This document shows, one piece after another, positions 1 to 6,900 of a DNA stretch of 7,441 bases. Source of the DNA: an uncultured Bacteroidota bacterium (GTDB lineage: Bacteria; Bacteroidota; Bacteroidia; Flavobacteriales; Flavobacteriaceae); the NCBI GenBank assembly GCA_903837025.1, contig CAILTC010000603.1:1-7441 (forward strand), in the 5' to 3' direction. The notes under the pieces are model-generated. The model worked only from the letters and a program-made list of their open reading frames with translations, was not told the DNA's origin and ran no database searches. The translations under genes were made by a program, and so were the position numbers. Numbering within the stretch: position 1 is the first letter of the stretch; the number at the start of each line of letters is the position of its first letter.

Positions 1-139
1 AATTTTCACTAATAAATCGATAGAATAGTGCTCCCAATACAAAGTGTTTGAAATCCCATCCATCCACTGAACCTCTTACTTCATTGGCAATTTTCCATAT
101 TTTAGCTTGTAGTTCGGATCTTTGTATTATACTTGTCAT
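1..139 (-). CDS. hsdM: Type I restriction-modification methyltransferase subunit HsdM, N-terminal fragment (runs off window)
   Basis: Reading leftwards from an ATG at 139-137, 46 codons stay open to the window edge. The peptide begins MTSIIQRSELQAKIWKIA and continues with VRGSVDGWDFKHFVLGALFY and RFISEN. This is the highly conserved start of HsdM proteins, which typically read close to RAELQxxIWxIAxDVRGSVDGWDFKxYVLGxLFYRFISEN. In the family this segment belongs to the N-terminal helical domain preceding the N6-adenine methyltransferase domain. HsdM pairs with HsdS to methylate host DNA and with HsdR to cut foreign DNA. The SAM-binding and NPPF-type motifs, and hsdS and hsdR, would lie outside the window. 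The start is preceded by an A-rich stretch without a Shine-Dalgarno sequence, usual in Bacteroidota. It lies 39 bases downstream of abiEii on the same strand with no hairpin terminator between, so read-through from the abiE promoter is possible. Identification is strong despite the short length. Confidence 0.9.
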   Translation of the reverse strand, partial: MTSIIQRSELQAKIWKIANEVRGSVDGWDFKHFVLGALFYRFISEN

Positions 140-178
140 TTTTTTTCTTTTTTATTATTCTTTTGTTTATTACGGTGG

Positions 179-1006
179 TTATACCATAAAATTTTTAATT
201 TTTCTACTCACTTCTCTTTCCACTTTTTCAAAATCAGGTAAATCTTTGATTTGGTCACTCATCGATTTTTGCCATCTTGCTTTGTATTGTGGTAACTTTA
301 GTTCTAGTTTTTTGTGAAAGTCTTCGGGATTTTGTTCTTTGCTAATGCATTTATTCCGGAACTCATTCGTATAAAAATCAACATCCATTTTTTCGACTTC
401 TACTAAATACCAGATATCATAGTAATCTCTTGGCTGCATTCGTTGCATAGTACATCGAAGTTTTTCTACTAAAAGTTCTTCCAATGGATAGCACAGTAGT
501 TTGTAATCCTCTAAATCTGAATAATCCACAATAGCGTTCTTTACTATTGGTTCAAACTCTAATTTTTCACTTTTTGATATGTCAATTTTTACTTTTTTGT
601 TGTTTCCAAAACCACCTAAAGGCCCTACATAGCCAATGTAAAAGTTTAGACCATCTTCTTTATCCTCTTTTGCTTTGTCTTCATCAGCTTCATCATCATC
701 AATTTTTTTGAGTGGTATGTTTGCTTCTTCTTTGATAAGATTAAATATTTCGTTGAACCAAACAAAAATTTGTTCATTTGAAATTTCATTGTCCAGCAAT
801 GTAAAATCTAAATCTTCTGAGAATCGATAGTCTTCAAAATAGACTTTCTTTAATACGGTTCCGCCTTTGAATACTAGTATTTTTGAAAGATGTTCGTGAT
901 TTGCTATACCCCAAAGTATCCAGGATAAAATGTAATCTTTCTCGATTTGTTGGTCACGAACTCCAACTTGATTTGCTTTCTTTTGTATTTCGCCTGGTTT
1001 GATCAT
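179..1006 (-). CDS. abiEii: AbiEii-type nucleotidyltransferase toxin of a type IV toxin-antitoxin system
   Basis: This 275-residue protein matches the AbiEii/AbiGii family (DUF1814-like nucleotidyltransferases), the toxin of the AbiE abortive-infection system. The nucleotidyltransferase signature is clear: FKGGTVLKKVYFEDYRFSEDLDFTL-type architecture with K47-G48-G49-T50 followed by S63, D65 and D67 (SEDLDF), the metal-binding carboxylates. A further acidic residue lies at D142 (KIDIS), and a downstream block LLVEKLRCTM then QPRDYYDIWYL (K182, R193, D194, D197) fits the third and fourth family motifs. Family members use nucleotides to modify tRNA or other targets and arrest growth; which substrate applies here cannot be read from sequence. 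The ATG overlaps the abiEi stop as ATGA, so translation is probably coupled. Odd feature: a strongly acidic, low-complexity insert at about residues 103-118, between the active-site motifs. All expected catalytic residues appear intact, so the toxin should be functional. Confidence 0.93.
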   Translation of the reverse strand: MIKPGEIQKKANQVGVRDQQIEKDYILSWILWGIANHEHLSKILVFKGGTVLKKVYFEDYRFSEDLDFTLLDNEISNEQIFVWFNEIFNLIKEEANIPLKKIDDDEADEDKAKEDKEDGLNFYIGYVGPLGGFGNNKKVKIDISKSEKLEFEPIVKNAIVDYSDLEDYKLLCYPLEELLVEKLRCTMQRMQPRDYYDIWYLVEVEKMDVDFYTNEFRNKCISKEQNPEDFHKKLELKLPQYKARWQKSMSDQIKDLPDFEKVEREVSRKIKNFMV

Positions 1007-1824
1007 GTGAACATGGCTGATTTAATGGTTTGAGTATCTAAATTTTGTTGAATACTCCAACGGCTGTTTCTTTTTCCTGTCTTTGGTAGTTCGGTATCTA
1101 GAACTACATAGGAAACCGTTTTTAGTTTTTGAAGTTCGTTGACTATTTCCGTTTCAATTTCAAAGAGTTCTAAAAGATACCCTAATCTTTTAATTACCGC
1201 TTGCGAATTGAATTTTACACTATAATCAAGAAGTTTTTTATAATCTAATTCGTTTCTTGTGTTGTAAATTGCTCTTGCTACTTCCACAATTCCTCCAGCA
1301 TAATCTGGTTTAAAGAGACAGTCTACTATTGTTTTTTCTAAATCGGAACACTGTACTTTATTGAAATCATCAATCCATATTTTCTTTTCTCCAAAGAAAT
1401 GGTTTTCATTGTGGTATATGAACTGGAAGGTTATGTTTTTAATTTTAATTTCTGAAGGTCTCATTTGTTTGGACACCACAATTTGCTCTTTTAGCGATGG
1501 CTGTGTGATGAGGTTGTGAATTTGTAAAGCGGAATAATAGCCAATATAATGTTTTGCATCTTTGACTAAATACTCGACGATTAAATGCCAATCGGGCATA
1601 AAGGCATCAGCCGCTTGTTCGTAAGGAATTATATAATATATTCCTTCTTTCAGTCTCATTAGAAGCCCTCTCTTAGTCATGTCGCTTAACAGTTCACGAA
1701 CCGTACTTTCTTTCGCTTCTGGAAATGCTTTTAAAGCCTTTTTTGATTCAAAACATACTTTACCTTTATCATTAAAGTATGATAAAAGTTCGTTTGATTG
1801 TGTAGATATATACTTATGCTTCAT
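1003..1824 (-). CDS. abiEi: AbiEi-type antitoxin and autorepressor of the type IV toxin-antitoxin system
   Basis: This 273-residue protein has the AbiEi layout. The N-terminal winged helix-turn-helix covers about residues 8-68: a helix, then the recognition region ESTVRELLSDMTKRGLL, then a wing ending GIYYIIP. A larger C-terminal antitoxin domain follows, with the family's YIGYYSALQIHNL block (residues 93-105) and SDLEKTIVDCLFKPDYAGG (160-178). Known AbiEi proteins neutralise AbiEii without stable binding and repress their own operon by binding inverted repeats. I chose ATG 1824. The frame extends to a TTG at 1863, giving 13 extra residues, but that extension would contain a perfect operator palindrome (1834-1850), and no homologue I recall starts that way. 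The gene is promoter-proximal in abiEi-abiEii, with a 4-base overlap. Regulation is probably through the two operator palindromes at 1834 and 1917. Nothing in it looks damaged. Confidence 0.92.
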   Translation of the reverse strand: MKHKYISTQSNELLSYFNDKGKVCFESKKALKAFPEAKESTVRELLSDMTKRGLLMRLKEGIYYIIPYEQAADAFMPDWHLIVEYLVKDAKHYIGYYSALQIHNLITQPSLKEQIVVSKQMRPSEIKIKNITFQFIYHNENHFFGEKKIWIDDFNKVQCSDLEKTIVDCLFKPDYAGGIVEVARAIYNTRNELDYKKLLDYSVKFNSQAVIKRLGYLLELFEIETEIVNELQKLKTVSYVVLDTELPKTGKRNSRWSIQQNLDTQTIKSAMFT

Positions 1825-1833
1825 AGTAATAAT

Positions 1834-1850
1834 GTCAGGATGAACCTGAC
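1834..1850. promoter_or_regulatory. Proximal operator palindrome of the abiE operon
   Basis: GTCAGG-ATGAA-CCTGAC is a perfect 6-bp inverted repeat around a 5-base spacer. It ends 10 bases upstream of the preferred abiEi ATG at 1824, in the likely 5' untranslated leader. AbiEi proteins studied elsewhere bind inverted repeats at their own promoter, so this is the probable site for autorepression. A TATAAT on the minus strand at 1875-1870 could be the matching -10 element, but no good upstream element is visible. Confidence 0.7.
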
Positions 1851-1916
1851 TACAATGATACAAAATATAATTATAGGTTGTATTAATTATTTTAAATTAT
1901 GCTTTATAGCTTTATT

Positions 1917-1933
1917 GTCAGGATAAACCTGAC
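1917..1933. promoter_or_regulatory. Distal operator palindrome of the abiE operon
   Basis: GTCAGG-ATAAA-CCTGAC has the same arms as the proximal site, with one base changed in the spacer. It lies 83 bases further upstream of abiEi, close to eight turns of B-DNA, so both sites would face the same side of the helix. That favours cooperative binding with DNA bending or looping, behaviour reported for AbiEi in other species. Confidence 0.68.
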
Positions 1934-2018
1934 TTATGTGATATAAAACATAATTATTGACATGCTTTTTTGGGAAGTTTGTCTTCTCTTTTTGAATATT
2001 AGAGTATTGAATCTGATT

Positions 2019-2041
2019 ACGAGGGTAAAAGTTGCCCTCGT
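2019..2041. repeat. Inverted repeat, 7-bp GC-rich stem
   Basis: ACGAGGG and CCCTCGT form a perfect 7-bp stem around a 9-base loop. It is unusually GC-rich for its surroundings. The three T residues after it on the plus strand are too few for a convincing intrinsic terminator, and no gene runs into it from either side. It may be the relic of a lost terminator or a protein-binding site. Confidence 0.5.
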
Positions 2042-2062
2042 TTGATAAACTTAAAATTGCAC

Positions 2063-2083
2063 AATAAACCCAGCGGGTTTATT
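2063..2083. repeat. Perfect 9-bp-stem hairpin
   Basis: AATAAACCC and GGGTTTATT pair perfectly around the trinucleotide AGC. The arms resemble a bidirectional A-tract/T-tract terminator hairpin, since each strand has an A-rich 5' arm and a T-rich 3' arm. However, no gene ends here, so its present role is unknown. Confidence 0.55.
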
Positions 2084-2340
2084 ATTTAAAAACTAGTTTA
2101 TTGTTTTGTAATACAATTATTTGTTTTGAAATTATTTCATTTGCGTTTTACTACAGATTGTGTAGTGTTTTGCAAATAGAATATGGTTAAGTTTTGTCAG
2201 TAAATTGTTTTTTTTGTCGAAACTTAATTCTATACTGTTTTCTTGGTCGCCTTTCAATTATCCAATATAATATCTGGGTATCCGTTGTGGGACATATCAG
2301 AGTTATTCGGGATGATTGATATAGTGAAGAAGTTAAAAGA

Positions 2341-2416
2341 TTTACTATTACAAAAATAGAAATTCAGCCAAATTATTCCCAATTTGAATAGTAAAAAATA
2401 TAGTATTTATTTTACT
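2341..2416. repeat. Nested inverted repeats upstream of the regulator gene
   Basis: Three overlapping symmetries lie here. TTTACTATT (2341-2349) pairs perfectly with AATAGTAAA (2387-2395). CAAATT (2369-2374) pairs with AATTTG (2381-2386) around a 6-base loop, directly inside the first pair. AGTAAAA (2390-2396) pairs alternatively with TTTTACT (2410-2416). The 2387-2396 arm could therefore switch partners. The block lies just upstream of the candidate promoter at 2449, so operator half-sites for the regulator are as likely as RNA structure. Confidence 0.45.
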
Positions 2417-2448
2417 TTGCGTTATAAGAGCAAAATTTGTATTTTTGT

Positions 2449-2476
2449 TTGACATACCAATATTATTATAACTTTA
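2449..2476 (+). promoter_or_regulatory. Candidate Bacteroidota-type promoter of the regulator gene
   Basis: TTG at 2449-2451 (within TTTGACA) is followed after 17 bases by TAACTTTA at 2469-2476. This matches the TTG-N17-19-TAnnTTTG pattern described for Flavobacterium at all but the last base. It ends 13 bases before the ATG at 2490, giving a very short leader. Placement is by eye. Confidence 0.45.
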
Positions 2477-2489
2477 ATAAATTAGAACC

Positions 2490-2878
2490 ATGAAAACTTC
2501 TGCCAAACCAAGTCACATAGGACGCAAGATTAGTAAGATTCGCGAGCTACGCGGTATGAAGCAGGAAGCACTTGCTATGGCTATAAGGTGAGCCAACAGA
2601 CCAAAAGTAATATTGAGAACAGCGAGGAAGTTGATGAAGAAGTGCTGTTTAAAATTGCGGAAGCTCTTAAAGTTTCTGTTGAAGGTATTAAGAATTTTAG
2701 CGAAGACACAGTATTGAATATTATTTCAAATACGTTTACAAGCAACGATACTTCGACTTTAAATGCAATAAATATTCAACCGAGTTTTAACACGGTTGAC
2801 AAAATAGTGGAACTTTACGAGAGATTGTTACAGACGGAGAAGGATAAACTTGCTTATTTGGAGCAGCTGAAGAAATAG
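2490..2878 (+). pseudogene. Frameshifted XRE-family helix-turn-helix regulator
   Basis: Two abutting frames together encode one small regulator of about 129 residues. The first, from ATG 2490, reads MKTSAKPSHIGRKISKIREL then RGMKQEALAMAIR and stops at TGA 2589-2591. The second picks up as GTG 2588, reading VSQQTKSNIENSEEVDEE, then LFKIAEALKVSVEGIKNFS, and ends at TAG 2876-2878. Joined, they give the classic XRE/Cro fold: helix 2 (KQEALAMAI), the turn, and recognition helix 3 (VSQQTKSNIE). A C-terminal tail has KIVELYERLLQTEKDKLAYLEQL, probably a short coiled coil. The gap is one missing base in the AAGGTG run, most simply a lost G of an original GGGGTG. No slippery heptamer is visible, so programmed frameshifting is unlikely; coupled translation through the GTGA overlap could make two half-proteins but not an intact HTH. 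A sequencing error is the other explanation. The rest of the protein is well preserved, implying a recent event. Confidence 0.8.
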
Positions 2879-2883
2879 AATAG

Positions 2884-2906
2884 AAGAGGCGAAAGCCTCT
2901 TTTTTT
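2884..2906 (+). terminator. Intrinsic terminator after the regulator gene
   Basis: AAGAGGC and GCCTCTT form a 7-bp stem closed by a GAAA tetraloop, followed by a run of T residues (T at 2900-2906). It lies 5 bases after the TAG of the regulator and separates it from the MBL-STAND operon, which must therefore have its own promoter. None is clear in the 38 bases before 2945, apart from a weak TTAATTTG at 2905-2912. Confidence 0.88.
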
Positions 2907-2944
2907 AATTTGAAAAATAAAAAGTACAACCAACAATACAGAGT

Positions 2945-3988
2945 ATGGAGATTACATTTATTGATGCAGGATGCGGCGATGCCATTCATATTCGTTTTTT
3001 AGGGGATGATAAAAACACACACAATATATTAATCGACGGGGGCACGGAAAAAGGATCCGTTTATCCTGAAGGTTTGCGTAAAGCCCTTGAGGATATCGTA
3101 AGTAGACCCGATGAATTCGTCGATTTGTGGATTTTATCGCATATTGATGACGATCATATTGGAGGCATACTGAGACTTCTGAAAGATAATGAACTTTTGC
3201 TAAAAGTAAATCTCTCTAGAACAAAATTCTGGTTTAATTATACAATATGGGATTATGATACGGGTATACGTGATAACGATCGAAAAAGTACCTCGCAAGG
3301 TATTGCACTAAGAGATTATTTGCTTAAAAATTCTATTCTTAACGAGTCAATAACGAATGACTTAGGAACAATTGATTTATGGGGTGCAAAAGTTACAATA
3401 TTATCACCTGATCAAAAAAATGTTGATGAACTTATAGAAAAATGGGGGCAAGAGGAACGACGTTTAAGGGAACGCGAAGTTTCATCCAAAAAGTCGGCTA
3501 GAAAAAATGATTATGATAAGCCAATTGAAGAATTTAATATTTCTAAAGAGCATAAGAAACATTCAAAAGAGAATGCATCAAGTATTGCATTTTTACTTGA
3601 ATACAATGGAGCTTCAATACTTTTAACGGCCGACAGCGAACCGGAAGCTATAATTGCTGGTTTGAAAAGGCTGAATAGTGGAAAACCTGTAAAACTGGAT
3701 TATATGCAACTACCTCATCATGGCAGTAAATTTAATATTAGAAATGAGCTACTGGAACTTGTTAAATGCTCCAACTATATTGTTTGTTCGGATGGATTTA
3801 ACAATGCCAACCTTCCGAACAAAGAAACCTTTGTAAAAGTACTGAGTGCAAATCCAGAGCAGGAAATCCAATTTTTTATCACGCAGAAAAATCCCTTGAC
3901 CAAAAGTATTTTTGATGTAGATAAAGCGCACAAAATCAATTTGAATTTTCCGGAGGACGGTCAACGGAATTTATCTTTCAGAATATGA
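2945..3988 (+). CDS. MBL-fold metallohydrolase (ComEC/Rec2-like), probable AVAST-type defence component
   Basis: This 347-residue protein has the metallo-beta-lactamase fold of the ComEC type. It opens with FIDAGCGDAIHIRF (residues 5-18), equivalent to the family's xxDVGQGDA strand, followed by ILIDGG (28-33). The metal motif is SHIDDDHIGG (65-74): H66, D68, D70, H71, with Asp in place of the usual second His of HxHxDH. Further ligands are D230 in ILLTADSE and H258-H259 in LPHHGSKFN. The last conserved His, usually in a GHP motif, appears replaced (NANLPNKETF, L290-P291). A charged, lysine- and arginine-rich insert lies at about residues 166-208. There is no signal peptide or membrane segment, so it is cytoplasmic. 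It overlaps the next gene by ATGA, implying coupled translation with the protease-STAND protein. Family members hydrolyse phosphodiester or similar bonds; the substrate here is unknown. From memory, type I AVAST systems carry an MBL gene in this position. Confidence 0.85.
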   Translation: MEITFIDAGCGDAIHIRFLGDDKNTHNILIDGGTEKGSVYPEGLRKALEDIVSRPDEFVDLWILSHIDDDHIGGILRLLKDNELLLKVNLSRTKFWFNYTIWDYDTGIRDNDRKSTSQGIALRDYLLKNSILNESITNDLGTIDLWGAKVTILSPDQKNVDELIEKWGQEERRLREREVSSKKSARKNDYDKPIEEFNISKEHKKHSKENASSIAFLLEYNGASILLTADSEPEAIIAGLKRLNSGKPVKLDYMQLPHHGSKFNIRNELLELVKCSNYIVCSDGFNNANLPNKETFVKVLSANPEQEIQFFITQKNPLTKSIFDVDKAHKINLNFPEDGQRNLSFRI

Positions 3989-6900
3989 GTACTATACACG
4001 ATTACATAATCAGGATTTCGACATCTGAAGGATATGGCGGAGGTTTTATCTTCAGCCCAACTTCGGATTCTTCGTTAACCTATATACTTACTGCTCGTCA
4101 TTGCCTGGCTGACAACGAGGATAATCCTTTAAAAAAAGAAGATATCCTTATTGAATTCCTGATAAGTGGTGAATGGCAAAGTTATACTTTAAAGGAAACC
4201 GATATTATATTGCTTGGCGGCAATTTTAAAACGGAAGACATCGGACTAATCATAATTCCATCCTCGATTGTTCCTGCATCTATCGACTTGAAATCTGCTC
4301 CGTCACTTAGCGCACATCCGGCAAATTCTCTTTGCCCTGAAATAACTGGATTTCCGAAAGCCGTTCTAAATGAACGTAAAAGAACCTTATACCGATTAAA
4401 TATAGTTGAAGACCGCGATTACGAGAACGAAATTCAAATTGAAGTTGCTGATGCTATAACCGGTCATTATAATTCCGATAATCTTGTTGAGGGTTATTCC
4501 GGAAGCCCAGTTCTACTAAAGACTAAAACTGCAGACTGTGTATGCGGAATTTTTCGTTCCTATGAGCAAACTACTAAGCGAATTTTAGCTATTGATTTAC
4601 ATCTTATAAATAATCTCCTTGAAAACTACGGAAATGATACCTTACCATTGCAAACAATTGAAACCAATCAACATATCATCAACGCTATAAAACGACTGGA
4701 TACCAACTCCGAAAGGGTACTTAAGAGAATTAGGAACAAAGTGGGAACCGTCAATCTTGAACGTAGTGCGTTGACAAGTGAACTTATACAAACTATATTT
4801 GATTCAAAATTTACAATTGTTTCGGGCAAACCCGGAGTGGGTAAATCGGCTATTGTAAAAATGGCGCTTCACCAACTGGGAGAAAATCGGAGTGTTATAG
4901 CATTGCAGGGAGAGCAACTCGATAAGAAAAGCCTTGTTGAAATATTTCGTCAAGATCCATTTGAATTTGTACCAGAACTAGAGTCTGTATTAGATTCAAA
5001 TTATTACACAACAGATAAAATTCTATTGATAGATAGTATCGAGAAATTACTTGAAACTAAGAATGCAGATACCATATTGGATTTCTTCGAACTAGTTAAT
5101 AAAAGAGAGGATATCAAAATTGTAATGACCTGCCGAAGTTATGCAGTTGAATCATTAAAAATACGTTTTCTAAGGCAGTTTCCTGTATTTGGCGATTTTA
5201 ATATACCGGTACTCAGTGCTCAGGAACTAAAAGAAGTAGAAGCGACCTATCCGGATTTGCAACCATTACTTGCAAAGCAATCGCTATTCAAATTACTTGA
5301 AATTCCCTTTAACTTAGATTTGGCTGCCAATCTTGCCAATAGAACCTTTATGGAAGATGTTGATTCTGAAATGGCATTCAGGAAAATCATGTGGGATTAT
5401 GTTATTGAAAACAGAATCTCTGAAGCAGATGTCTCCATAAAAAAATTACGTGGTGAGGTGTTTATGCTGATAGCCATCGAAAGGACAGTAGGAATGAGCA
5501 CTTATGCTTTTATTGACACGCAGCATGATACCATCATCGAGGAGTTGTTTCGCGATGGTATCATTGACAAAGAACCAAAAACCGGTAAAGGGTATGCAGC
5601 GTCACATGATATTTTTGAGGATTGGGCTTTGGAGCGCCACATAGAAGAAAATTTCCAGAGATATGCTATCGCAGAAGGCCGATATGACAATTTCTATACC
5701 ACACTTGACACAACTCCAGGGATAAGACGAGCGTTCAGGATTTGGTTTTCGGAAAAAATGCAAATTGTCGATCCGCAAGCTAATAATTTATTAACCTCGA
5801 CACTTTTGGAAAAAGAGGTTGATAACTATTGGAAGGATGAAATTCTGGTAGCCGTCATGCAATCTTCTTACAGCAAGATTTTTCTTGAAGAGAATAAAGC
5901 TTTTCTTTTCTCTGATAATTTTAAATATTTTGAGCGGGCCATCTTTGTATTAAAAGTGGCTTGTCAAAAGCTAGATCTTACTTATCTAAATTTTTTCACT
6001 CCAGAAAAGAAAACTATGTTTTATCACAACGTCAACCTTATTCCTTTTGGAGATGGATGGTGTAATATGATTAATTTTATAAATGAAAATATTTCTTCGC
6101 TTGAAAATGAATTTCCTGTAATTATCAATATGATACTTCAATGGAAAAAAGGAATTAATGACCAAACCCTACCGCAAGAATCTAAGAAAGTCGGCTTGAT
6201 TTTACTTGCCTACTTTAAGTCATTTGAAACTAACGATAAAGATTATGACCATTATTCTCGCATTGATTCATCTTTAGAAGATTGTTTACGGCTTATGTTC
6301 TGGCTTTCAAAAGAGCTTTTAGAAGAAGTGAAAACACTTATTACACAGGCTTTCAAAAATAAACCCGCGAGTGAAAATTATCGTTTGAAAAAACTTTATT
6401 CAACAATCATAAAGTTTGTCATTTCGGGTGATGAAAGTAAAATAATATGTAATCAATATCCAGAACTTGTTATTGAAATCCTGGAAGAAAAATGGTTTTA
6501 TTATCCTCCTTCAGAGGAAGAAATTAAAAAGAGAGAGAAAGAACATCCATTTGCCTTTACAGGTATTCATGAAAACAGAGAAAATTCATTTGGAATAAAA
6601 TCAAAAAGCGATTTTCGCTATTTTCCTGCTAGTCCTTACCAAACGCCAATACAGCATTTATTAGTAAAAAAGCCCTTGCAAACATTGGACTTCATTGTCA
6701 AGTTTTTGAATCATTGCACCATAGCCTATTTGCAATCTACATACGATACAGAATCAAATTACCTAATAGCACCTAGCGACCGGACAGAATTTGAACTACG
6801 CTTTGCAGATGGAACCATTACTACACAGCATGCCAGTGCTACTCTATGGATTATGTATCGGGGAACCTATATTGCGGTGCCCGACCTCATAGAGTCTGTA

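Larger units (their letters stand above)
1816..1957. repeat. 59-bp imperfect tandem repeat (83-bp period) spanning the abiE operator
   Basis: Positions 1816-1874 and 1899-1957 align without gaps at an offset of 83 bases, with 47 of 59 positions identical by my hand count. Each unit carries, in order on the plus strand, ATGCTT(C/T)ATAG, the operator palindrome, TGATA and an AT-rich tail ending TAATTAT. The inner unit includes the abiEi start codon (CAT at 1822-1824). The outer unit has TAT at the equivalent place (1905-1907), so the duplicated start is dead. The simplest reading is that the gene's 5' edge plus its control region was duplicated and the outer copy kept only its regulatory role. 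Confidence 0.8.
1958..2489. other. Intergenic stretch of about 530 bases without a convincing gene
   Basis: This AT-rich gap separates the leftward abiE operon from the rightward regulator remnant. It contains inverted repeats (separate entries at 2019, 2063 and 2341-2416), a 10-bp palindrome AAACTAGTTT at 2090-2099, a short inverted repeat ACTACA/TGTAGT at 2150-2166, and a candidate promoter at 2449-2476. A plus-strand frame is open from 2228 to a TAG at 2357-2359, ending with a possible 15-codon peptide MIDIVKKLKDLLLQK from an ATG at 2312. The minus strand is open over much of the same region (stop at 2187). Neither has a credible start or a recognised family, so I do not call a gene. Confidence 0.6.

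Noticed and set aside
48..317. Plus-strand open frame of 89 codons with hydrophobic stretches
   Set aside because: It is antisense to the hsdM start and the abiEii 3' end, both firmly identified. The hydrophobicity comes from T-rich antisense of A-rich coding DNA.
1816..1957. CRISPR-like repeat array
   Set aside because: Only two units, imperfect, with a palindromic core and AT-rich intervening DNA placed at a gene start; this fits an operator duplication.
1957..1982. Plus-strand promoter starting with TTGACA at 1957
   Set aside because: The downstream element GAAGTTTG is a poor match and no gene or RNA follows for 500 bases.
2228..2359. Plus-strand open stretch ending in a peptide MIDIVKKLKDLLLQK (ATG 2312), and an overlapping minus-strand open stretch ending at 2187
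   Set aside because: Neither has a plausible start with upstream signals, both strands are open at once, and no family is recognised. A decayed gene end or a tiny amphipathic peptide is possible but unsupported.
2577..2594. Programmed -1 frameshift in the HTH gene
   Set aside because: No XXXYYYZ slippery heptamer is present at the junction and no strong downstream hairpin is seen; a simple deletion explains it better.
2905..2912. TTAATTTG as the promoter element of the MBL operon
   Set aside because: It overlaps the terminator T-run and lacks a TTG at the right distance upstream; too weak to call.
3749..3964. Minus-strand open frame of 71 codons
   Set aside because: Entirely antisense to the conserved C-terminal part of the MBL gene; no family resemblance.
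5502..5690. Minus-strand open frame of 62 codons
   Set aside because: Antisense to the winged-helix-like region of the STAND gene; no recognisable features.
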